64,000 nt of DNA from NCBI GenBank assembly GCA_029204225.1, contig CM055100.1, positions 22,881,810 through 22,945,809 on the forward strand, read 5' to 3'. The notes under the pieces are model-generated. The model saw nothing but the letters and a program-made list of their open reading frames with translations. It did no database searches and had not been told where the DNA came from. The translations under genes were made by a program, and so were the position numbers. Each line of letters starts with the position of its first letter. Position 1 is the stretch's first letter. The DNA is from Diphasiastrum complanatum. Taxonomy: Eukaryota; Streptophyta; Lycopodiopsida; Lycopodiales; Lycopodiaceae. This document shows, piece by piece, positions 21,367-33,300 of this stretch.

Positions 21367-24300
21367 TTAATCAACCATTTGCTTTACTTTTTTGTTATTT
21401 TCACTCTCCCTAACACGAAACATTATCTGCAGATGACAGATAGCCTTATTAGACGGGCTGCTTCAAAAGCTGAGATTAGCTAGACAAAAAGCAAGACTAG
21501 GCTTTAAATAATTAATAAGTTAAGTATCAACCTTAGTTCCAACATACAAAGAAGTCAAGATGCCGACAAGAACAATTGTATCTGCAAAAGCAAAGGAACC
21601 ATCAGTCAGCAATCTCAACCTACTAAGCAAGCAATTTCTCTAGCTCTTCCCTGTATGCATGAACTCTTGATCAAGAGGTTTTATTACAGATCATTTTGTT
21701 TAGCAATATTGAATTAAGACATAATTTCTTGGAAATGGATAAACAAATTCATCTTAATCACTTGCGTAGCGTAAACACTTACTCTGCCTAGTGAGCAATT
21801 GAGAAGAAAGACTTTTCATTCCAGATGGGCCAACCACAAATCCTACAAGATTTGCTGTCTGTGGTATGCAAAAACAGCAAATCTTAAGAGCTTGCTAGAT
21901 CTTTCACACAAAAGGAGAAAGTTTACTTGCACTAAACAAAGAAAAATAGCATGTACTAAAATGCTACATTCATTAATCGATATTTGGACAATCCATTGCA
22001 TTGCATATAGTTTGAGAAAGCAAAAAGTGAAAAACACTATGGCTGCCATAGCATAGGAAGAACAAAATGTACCATGAGTCCTGTAATGTTTAATGCTCCT
22101 GCAATGGCACAAACTTCTCGATACATGACTGACTTCCTGAATCCCTGTAGCTGATATGAAACACCAGAAGGAAAACATTCTGGAGTTAATTTGGCAGTAT
22201 CAACTTAAAAGGATAGTCTATCCATGTAACAGAGCACAAAATAGAACATTAGAAAGCATGATACCCAGTTCTTATGACTGCAAAGTCTTTCAGCTTGCAA
22301 TTCAATGCAGCTGAATTGGGCACCAACTTTTGTCAGAGAAAGTAGAAAACAAGGCTTAGCTGGAACAAGAGGCATGTCACATGCCAACATTGCTGATATA
22401 AGGCATAAAAGTTGCACCATGGCAAAAGAAATTACCCAGCTCAAACGAATAACTGCCTTAGCCAGTAATTCAGGAACCCATAAAATACAAGTTACCCAAG
22501 CCCAGGAAAGAAGCTTCCTGCATTCCAAAATGAAACTTTCTGATTACTTTTAAATCTCTCCTACCAGTGCTCTATTTGTGCTGTGCATACATTGAAAATT
22601 TTCTGGTTGAGACATGATTGCCAAACATTTCTTGAAAAAAAGGAGTACACGGTTCCTGAAAACTATTGGCAAATAGTCTGAGACATAATTAACCACTTAC
22701 TGATCTACTTTATCAGTGCATGATATAATGTATACATAGTACAATGCATAGTACAATGCCAAATTTTTTCTCTGCCATTCAACATTTCCTTAGTCTGATA
22801 CTAGACCTTAAACCTAATCTATGTGATGTCTTCCTATAACATTTCCCTGGTCTGATAATAGACCTTGAACCTAATCCATGTAACGACATCTATGGATGTG
22901 AGTAGCAACAGACAACAAAGGATTGCAATTAAGAACATATTGCCACATGCACCAAGTCAAATTGCTGATCTCTGCTCGAACTTTTTAGAATGATAAATCT
23001 TTATAACCGAATCATTCTTACCACTCAAGATCATGCCATAGTGCCACAAACGTGAAAATGATCCACACGTTTAACAACCTCCACTGAGCCCCTCCAAGTG
23101 GAACATATAGATATCTGAATGGAACCATGGTCATATAGAAGATTAATTATCAGCTGCTCAAAAGTATAGCTTGAGATTGGCCATATTCCTCTCTTGTCAA
23201 TGGGTGCTCTACAACAAGTAATCATCATTCGTTACCTCACAAGCCAACGATTGTAGGATGCATGCCAACTTCGCCAAAATCCTTCAAGATCATAGCAATT
23301 ATTCACACACCGCAGCATATTTTCAGGAGCTTCTATGCCGCTAGCCTACAAAAGGCAGATTTATCATCACTCCAAATTTAAATACAATTGCTATGTCTTT
23401 TCCTTCAAAAGTTCAAACCCGGATATTCACACGACAAAGTCAATGTTACTAGCTGGAGTATGTTACAAAGAAAGGTCAAGAATCACGATGAATAGATAGA
23501 AAGTAGTGTAGTCATTCAGGGACAGACACTCTTTGTCTACGAAGAGTAGACCGCAGTTATTTTTACTGTAGTTCCTGATAAACAGAACAAATATCGTTCA
23601 TTTCCGCTGAATAATGTTGGGAAGTTCTATATCTTTTTTTTAAATAAAAGTTCTACAAATAATTCACACGTGTACATTCATGGATCTTTCATATGCATAT
23701 AATCAATGTGAACTTTTGTATGAATCAATTTTTCATAAAGATTTGTCATGAAAATTTTCAACAGATAGAAATCCAACCAGAAAGGAATTGATCATCAAAT
23801 CTCAGAGGGACATTCAATGACAAAGAAAACTTGAAGACCTGCAGCCCTTTTGTTGATGAGACTAGCAGGCAGTATTGTCCCACTCATATATCTGGCAGTA
23901 TTTTCTCACTCATAAATCTGGAATCAACAACTAGTACTGTCTTAAGCTATAAACAAGTAAGTACAAGAAAGCAACACACTTATGAACCTTTGTAAGGATT
24001 GTACAACGCATTCTGCAAAGTGCATTCCATATTTCAAAAAATCTCAAAAACACGTTCGACAAAATGTATTTCATAGTTCAAAATATCTCTATTTTATTGA
24101 TCAACAAGTGAATTTTTGCTGTGACTTCCAGGATCTGTTTTGAGCTTCCTTTGTTACAAATTTTTTTTGCAATTATTGTCAATTCAATTATAACAAGCTG
24201 TTTCCAACACAAATTCTAACTAATAAAATCCTTCAATGAATGAGTTTTATGAAGAGACAGACAGAAGCACTTGTCAACATTTTGCTTAATGATTTCAAGC

Positions 24301-27300
24301 TAAGTAAGGCATCTCCCAAATACTACTAAGCTAGCAGGTGTTAACAAGGTGCTAACCAGTTAAGGATGAATGTGCAGTTAAACAGCCAGGGGATGTCATT
24401 TTCCAGCAGGCATAATTGTAAAATTGAAGTATTTTCTGCATGTGTTTGTTCTATAACACGTGTCAATGATGCAAAATTTGATTATGTATACAAAAACAAG
24501 TATGGCATATGTTCTTCTGTTTGTACTTGAACTACATTCCACAAAGAAATTTTGATACAGCTAGAGCTGCTTGAATCTCTTCGAACAAAGTTTCACAGGA
24601 TTTTGACTAGTGAGATCAAGTTATGGACTACGGACTACAGGCTTACTGGACTACTCTGCATATATTCCACAGGCCCCCTCCAGAAAAAAATCTCCAGACA
24701 AGATCAACATGAGTTACAGGCAGACGGATCAAAAAAATTTCAATATTAGACAAAATAAGCAACCAAGTAAATATTTGATTTACTATACATGTTGTACATA
24801 TCTCATAAACACTGCACCCTCGATGAAAATGGTGATCCACAAAGTATGTGTATAACCAGAGATACTTCAAGTAAACAAACATTATCAATGAATAACATTC
24901 ACACTAAAAGTTTACATGACCAACTAGAAGATCTCTATCTAATACAGTTAGTAGAATAACCAAAATGTCTAGGTGTAGGCCTTTACCAGTACACCATTTT
25001 TTTTTTACTTCTCTCTCTTGTTTTTTCAATAAGGTAACTATCAATAAAGATGTCATCAGCAATTGTCACTAGACAATTCTCCCAAATTCCAATACTCATA
25101 TGTTTTACATACTAGTTTAAGCATGCCAAATAACTTCAGTACTAAAAAATATAGAGTAGATCAATCAGGATTCTGCATGTCTTACAAAAGATCTCAATAT
25201 ACTCTTGACATAGGATATTGTACTGTAAATTCACTCACAAATATGTGATCGTTATCTTTACCAAACTGGGAATTGTGCACTCAATTAAAAATAAGAATTC
25301 TGTTTCTCTTCAAGAAGATAACGCAAGAACAAAAATTTATGTGAAGGAAATCCATATCCACTTACACAAACATTTTTAAACATTGCATGTTGCTTTGGTA
25401 TAGGATATTGGGTCATTAATTAGGAGTGGCTGGACTGACCTCCTAAAAATTAGGAGTTGACTAGTCAACGTGACATGTGTCATATGCTCACTGGGACACT
25501 TGGTCCAGTGAATGAGTGATACATGTCAGGGCTGACCGGTCAAACATGACACGTGTCGTATCTGGGACACTTGGTCCAGTGTATGAGTGACACATGTCAG
25601 CCTACTCACTTGCCTGTGTCAGGGTACTGCCAAGTGGCAAGTGTCGACTGCGCATGGAGTTGGCTATGTGTCGAGATTTAGGAAGGGTCAGGGTTAAGGG
25701 GTGCTTGAGGATTGTGCATAAGTGAGCCTAGAGAGAGGTATTCCTCATCATAATCTATGCAACAAAGATTGGGAGGAGACAAGGCAGCCAGCTCCACCAT
25801 GTTTCATGCTCCTTGATGTTTGTACATGTGGGAAAATCAATAGGGATCAAGATTTCAGATTGGCGCACAAGATAAGCTAGAGTTTGAGTGAAGTTTCAAA
25901 TTGGGAGTCTGACATTTGGTATCAGAGCAAAGCTTAAGTTCAGGAGAGAGGTGTAAAAATTTCAGCAACAGTGTGATAAGAGCATTGCTGATCAGAGGCA
26001 TCAGAAGGGCAACAAAGTTTGGTGAATTCGGAAGCCAGAAATTAGGGCAGGTCCAGCGCTGAGGGACAGCAAGAAAATCGGCAATTTATGAGCCGGAACG
26101 GGTGCAAACAGGACTGAAAATTTTGGACAGGGGGCTGCAGATCCAGTGCTGACAGGTTGGAGGCACAAAACATTGATTTCAGGTCCAAAATTCCTTCAAA
26201 ATCGTAAAAACAGTTGGTGGCTGAGTGGGCAAGGGTTGCGAAAGTGGTTTTGACATCTTTGATCATTTAGACAGCCGAAAAGTGTGTACGGTACGCTGTA
26301 TCAGCAGGGACAGACCTGGTGTGATTTGTTGGAGGCGGTTTCGAGAGTCAGAAACACTTGTTTGCTGATAATTTCGACCTCTAAGTAAGTGGACAGATTT
26401 GTAACACTGTAATATGGATCCACAAGAGGGTACAAGTGCAAGAAAGTGGCAGCCAAGGTCGACGCCATGGGGGTCGAATCAATGAAAACTTTCGTTTCAT
26501 GAAGTAATTTTACAGCAAGTCCTTGACCAACTGAAGACCTCAAGAACATGAAAGTCAAGCAGCACAGCAAATTTCGCAGTTGGGCCCATGTCAAGCGAGA
26601 AAGAGATGGAAATACCTTTCAAGTCAAGAAAATTACCCACGATTAAGGATTTGAAACCGCCGAAATACATTGGAGCAGTTGCTATGTGAAATATAGATGC
26701 GGTGTGTACTAATGAGAGCCCAATGGGTATACTTATACCCTCCAAGGCCCATGCACCACTAGTAGTGCACTGTGACACCTCACCGGACACCTTTGCAGCC
26801 TATCTGGGCCACATCGTCCAGTTCCCCTGTGACTCACTGATAGACCCATAATAATCCACCCTCCAACCATTGATTATGACCATATGCACATGAGGGCCCC
26901 AAACCCCTCATAATCATAATTAACTTACGGGTCGAGGTAGGCCTACTGACCTCTAGTGGGATAAACAATCCGAGATCAGTCGTGGGCATGACATCATCCC
27001 ATTTAGAAGTAATTACTTATCATAGTTGCCCGTTCCAGAACGGAATGCGTTTTGGAACGCGTTCCATTTCAGAACGGGACCGCCAAAAATTAAAAGCATT
27101 CGGTTTCTTGCCCCTATCTAAGTCTCTAAGTATGAGAGCAGTAGAAAACTCCATTTTTTAGGTTTAACACATAGCTTTTTCAGCATGTGGCCTTAGGTGT
27201 TCTTCAAGACACATTTTAAGCCTCATATGTAGAGACACTAATAGAACTTTGATATTGTTATACCTTAGTTGCCCGTTCCGGAATCAGATCCTCAAAAAAT

Positions 27301-30300
27301 AATAAAAAGAAATACGTTTTTTTACAAAGGAAAAAAAAAACCATAATATCTAAGGAAGCTTGAGGAGCATCTAAGGTGTGTGTTCAATCAAAGGTGGACG
27401 CCCACAAGACTTCCTGCTTTCTTTCCGCAAGCTCACCATCAATGGAAACTCCTGGACCATGTCCATGATATGCTCTTTACGTATTTTTTTGGTAATTGTG
27501 CTTTTTATGTCCAATCGATGTTTGTCATTTTATTTGCTGAGTGATTTACTGTTCTTTTTCCTTTGAGTCAGTTTGACTGAGCTGCATTGTAGATTATTAT
27601 AGACCTTTCTTCAGTATTCACTTCCTCTTTTTCTTGATGAATTCAGGAGAGGGCGATTCTCAAGCAAGAATGTCAATCTCTTCATGAAAGCAATTGCTTT
27701 TTGAAGCAACAGGTAAAATTAGAAAATATACCAGTCATCGATGAGCATAAAATATTTTATACTTAAAGATGAGCATTAAATATGTCGGTCACGATGTACA
27801 GAAAAGTCTGCTCAATTTCAAGGAAGAATCGCTGGAGCTCATCGCCTCCGTGAAGCTTCCTTCCAGATTGCCTTATGGCCATTGGCTTCCATGGCACCTT
27901 CGTGTCCTCGTTAGAAGTATGACAACTCGCTATCTGTGAAATGCAAATGCAGAATTATTTTCTGATTATATTTAACATTTTTTTGTGGCACAATTGGCAT
28001 TTGAAAATTAGGCTTATTCTTTCCTGGGAACCCTGATTCTGAACTCTGCCTGAACCACTGATTCTCAAGCTACAGTTGGATCTTATGCCTTCCTAATACA
28101 AATTCCAAATTCATATAACACCATACAGATTGGAAAAAAAATTAAAAAACCGTCCCGACCCAGTACGTTTCGGAACGAACGATACAGTACGTACAAATGA
28201 TGATACAAATGAGTTTCTGAGCTACTTATGAATGACAATGATACAAACTATTATACTCAATATCTTACCCTTCAGGTAAAATCAAAGTATGAAAGTCTCT
28301 TCTATTCCCTTCCTTTTTCAAGAAACTATCAATTTAAAAAAAATGGCCGTATCAAAACATAATAAACTACAGGGCTATAAAGTAACAGATGGAACAAAGT
28401 CAATGATATGTATAAAGGTTTTACTGCACTTCAGTAATGCAGTACCATCTTGAGTTTTAAAAAATGTTACTCTTGCGTACAGGAGCATTTCACTTCACAA
28501 ATAGCAACAGAATTGAAAGAGAATAGAGTACCTTGTGTTCACAATTCTACCACTCCCAATTCTTTAAGGTTGTCATAAATTCACAACGTAGAAATATAAT
28601 TCATGAAATTTAATTGCCCATATAGTTGTTCCCAAAGTCACACATGATTTTTTCAAATAATAGGAATCATATCTCCATATATATGTCATGCAAAAATTCA
28701 TAAATTAAATGTGTAAATAAAATTGAGAAATAGTAAGATGGCTAAAAGGGATCCGGATTATATGTCAAATTACAAGCCCCCCTCCATATCATATGACCAT
28801 TGCTTATCAATAAATCATAAAATATTTGACAGACCATGTCATAGCTGATTCATTGCATACAATACTTATCATAATCATTTGCATTCCATCCCACAAATTT
28901 TTCCTCTAAAAATCTCTTTATAATGAATCAAAACAATTTTTAGCTTATAGATCTATTCTATCATACCCATAAACAAATTACCAGATTGATTTGAGAACAA
29001 GTTCAATCCATTCCATTAGCTTTTCAGAAATTCCTTAATCCCAGCTCATTGGATATCTAGTTGGCTTTCCAAATTTCTAATTCCAACACAACCAGCTGAA
29101 CTTTGATTTGATATACATTGTCGAATGTTTTATCCACTGCTTCAGTGACCACACAAATAGAGAAAAAGCTTGGATTCAGCCACTTTTCAAATTTTACGGA
29201 TTTTTAAGAGGCTCTTGTCGCGAGGTAAGTGCACTACCGGACTTGATATTCGATTTTCAGAGATACTGGAAAATTTTGTTTTCTTATTGTTTAGTAAACC
29301 TTGGCACTGAAGTATTTGCATCTCTGAAAAACCAAAAAAAAGAAAAGAACTGAAAGCAATCTGCAAAAGTTCTGCAGACAAGGATGATGATATAGACCAA
29401 AGAAATGAATTTTCTGCAATAGAAGATGGGTCTAAAAGGTTCTTATTGCTTCCTACATAAGTTTTCGATTGCGATTTTGTTAATAAAACCATATGTCAAA
29501 GCCAAGGTTGCAGTGGATCACGATCCGTATGCAAAAACGATCCGGGAGCAGAAACGCTGTCCTGGATCGCAAAAAAAATTGCAATTTTTTTTCTCATTGG
29601 GCAGAGTCCACCCCTCGTCGCAATCCAAATGAATAGCAGAAATACTGAAGCAGATACAATTGAAAGCTTAGTTGCCCGTGCCGGAACGGAACGCGTTCCG
29701 TTCCGGAACGAGACCATCAAAAAATAAATAAAAAAATACGTTTTTTTACAAAGGAAAAAAAAAACCATAATATCTAAGGAAGCTTGAGGAGCATCTAAGC
29801 TCAAAGGAAAAAGAACAGTAAATCACTCAGCAAATAAAATGACAAACATCGATTGGACATAAAAAGCACAATTACCAAAAAAATACGTAAAGAGCATATC
29901 ATGGACGTGATCCAGGAGTTTCCAGCGATGGTGAGCTTGCGGAAAGAAAGCAGGAAGCCTTGTGGATTCACCTTTGATTGAACACACAGTGATAATGTGC
30001 CAGCAGGAAGGAGGGTACAGAGATCCGTGACTCAGAAGTTGTATGTCCGAGCCGCCCCGATCGGTTCAACGGAAACATCGGATTCAGAGACAGGGGGAAG
30101 GGCTGGCTATTCAGATACATATATGCGAAATGAATAAGCATTCGCCTTCACTTCATATGAAGAATATTCCCGATATGCACAATTGCCCTGGTTTCCAGCT
30201 ATATAGTCAGTTTGACTGAGCTGCATTCTAGATTATTATAGACCGTTCTTCAGTATTCACTTCATCTTTTTCTTGATGAATCAGGAGAGGGCGATTCTGA

Positions 30301-33300
30301 AGCAAGAATCTCTTCATGAAAGCAATTGCTTTTTGAAGCAACAAGTAAAATTCGTGGGCCAGCAGGGTCGTTTTACATTTTTTTTTTAACTCGAAAAAAT
30401 CGTTCCGACCCAGTACGTTCCGGAACGTATGGAACGGTCGGAACGGAATGTTCTGACCCATTTTGGTCAGAACGGACTTCTAAGATTGAAAGGAATAGCC
30501 AATGAATATATCTGCAAATCCGTATATGCAAAAAACGATTTGCTTCAGTATCTGATATTCATTTGCAAATCTGGATCGATTTAAAAAACATTTGCAAACG
30601 ATTTGCAAAAACGACCCAAATTAGCTTCCGTATATGCAAAAACGATTTGCTTCAGTATCTGCAAAAATGATCCGAATTTGCTTCAGTAACTGTAAATTGT
30701 TTTTGCTGCTTGCAGCCAATGAATTGCTGGTTGTGATTGAAGTGAATAGCAGATATCTGAAACCAAGTAACAAAACTGCTCTTTTGAAATCCTTTCACAT
30801 GATACCCATATTGGCAGCTTTTGAAAACCAAAAAAAAAGAAAACAAAAAAAACAAAATAAATTTGCAATCTGGGAAACCCTAATGGGATTTCCCGGATAA
30901 TGTTCTGGAACGGAACATGCAACATCAGTCAAAAGCATAGAACATTTAAGAAAGAAAGTAAAAGCAAAGAAAAGATGAAATTGTGATTCGGAAGACCTTC
31001 CTTCTGAGAATACCTCTTTTTGTCCAGGATCTACTTTGTCTCTAGGCATCCTTGTAGACAAATCTACAATGATAATCAAGAGCCCTAAGGGCAATTTTTA
31101 GGTCAAATCTGCAGCTGAGATCTATAGCCCTTGAGGATGCTTTTGCATACACGAATCGGTACACAGTAGTTAATCCTCCTAAGGGCAGAATTCAGACCGC
31201 ATACTACTTGATTTCCTGATGATTCCTTCAACGAACCTGCAGTAGAATCCGGCTCACAGCTGAGCAAGGAACGCACTTCAGAAAGGCTTTTTGAAAGCAA
31301 CTGTAGAAAATATTCTCAAGGGCTCATGCAAATTTGGAAACAGAAGCGCCACTTGCATAACCTGACCCGGGCAGCAAGCTTTTCTTCGGCTCAAGCAGCT
31401 TGCTGGCCCGAGGAGAAAAAAAGATGTCGTTGAGAGATGGAGAGGGTGAAATAGAGAGAAAGAGATTGGCGGGGGGGGGAAGGGGGGAGGGGGGTGTAAT
31501 CATTTTAAAAAAAAATTCTTCTAACTCTTGAAAGTCTTATGTTACTACAAGGTTGATCACTTCCCAATCAACAGCGTCAGCAAACAAAGTTAGCCACTGC
31601 ACTTTTTTGTGGTTTTTGAGTTTTCTAGTTTTTAACTATTAGGGAGCTTTCAGTAGATCTCAAAGCGAACAATTCATTGAATAAACATCAAGTTTATTCT
31701 TAAGAAAATTCCTTAACAACTATGTGATATAGCCATTAGTCGGTCAATGAATGTTATAGAATGCTACTAATTTTTCGCTCATATGATTTACCTATAACCC
31801 TTGCCTCTCCTCCCTTTATGAGAAACTTAGTTTCTAGTACATGTCATATCATTTATGATAAGACATAGGAGACATAATAAGAAGATTTCTCAAAGCCGAC
31901 AATATGTACCGTATACACGACTTATCCTCAAGAGGGTGGGCTTGTGGCCTTTGAGAGCAAGAAGCTCAACCTTGCACAAAAAAATTATGCAATTCAAGAA
32001 AGGAGTTATATGCCATAGTTCATGCATTAAAGGCATGGAGACATTACTTGTATGATCACAATTTGAGGTATTCACTGATCATGATATCTTGAGATAATTT
32101 TGTAAATAGCCAGACCTTAGAGGCCGGCAAGCCAGATAATTTGAGCTATGCAAGAATTCCTCACGGAGATTCGGGAAAGGAAAGGTGCCGAAAATCGTGT
32201 GGCTGATGCACTACATCGTGTGGTGTATCAACTGTCTGAGATAAGCAAGGCTCAACAGGGCATGAGTGACAATATGATGGAGAGAGTGACATTCAACGTC
32301 ATACCATGAGGGGTACAGAGGAAAGGGTGGTGAAAAATGTGTGGATTTGCCGTTATGAGGCTTAGAAGGAAAGGCTAGAGAGGCGGCATGTGAAGCAATG
32401 TGGTAAGGCAAGCGACTTGTGATCCAACTGGATGATGGGAAAAGAATGGATTAATGAGGCCAAAGACTCCCTATAAAGTCCCTCACCAAGGATAAGATAG
32501 CCAAGCAAGTTGCAACAAAGCAACACAAGGGAATCGGATGGTGGACAAACCAACCCAACCAAACCTAGATCTTACGGATCTAGCCCCCAAGCTATGGATC
32601 AATCCCTCACAAGGGATAGAGGTGTCAACCCAGCAGCATGTAGCTACCAATCACACAATCAAGCATACACTAGTGAGAGCCCAATGGGTATGCTTATACC
32701 CTCCAAGGCCCATGCACTGTGACACCTCACTGGACACCTCTGCAGCCTAACTAGGCCACATCATCCAATTCCCCTATGACTCACTGATAGACCCATAATA
32801 ATCCACCATCATGAGTTTAGGCCTACTTACCATAATAATCCAACCATTAATTATGACAATATACACTTGAGGGCCCCAAACCTCTCATAATCAAAATTAA
32901 CTTTAAGGGTCGAGGTAGGCCTACTGACCTCTAGCGGGATAATAAAGTCAAGATCAGTCGTGGGCATGACACTCCCGGTAGAGTAGCATGTAGAGAGGCA
33001 CGGGTGAGGTGAGAATATGACCCCAGGGGTGGTGGTGGGAGGTGGCCAATAGCGAAAGAGAGGAAAGAGTGATCAGAGAGGATTGTGGGAGAGACATGAA
33101 AACCAGAGATGAGAGGTATGGAGGATGGTGACCCCATGAGATAATCAACAACACTATGACCATCACCGTGAGGGTGACAAGTATATCTACCAGAATCCTG
33201 CCAAGAAGATAGGCCATTGTGAATGGCTAACTCATGAGCCTCACCAAACTATAATAAGTACTCATCATATGGGGTAATAGTTCCCGAATTGTCCTCGAAT

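Noticed and set aside
21843-22528. Two hydrophobic minus-strand ORFs of 107-111 codons
   Set aside because: They read through introns and, in part, the wrong frame of MBOAT exons; the spliced model explains the real coding segments.
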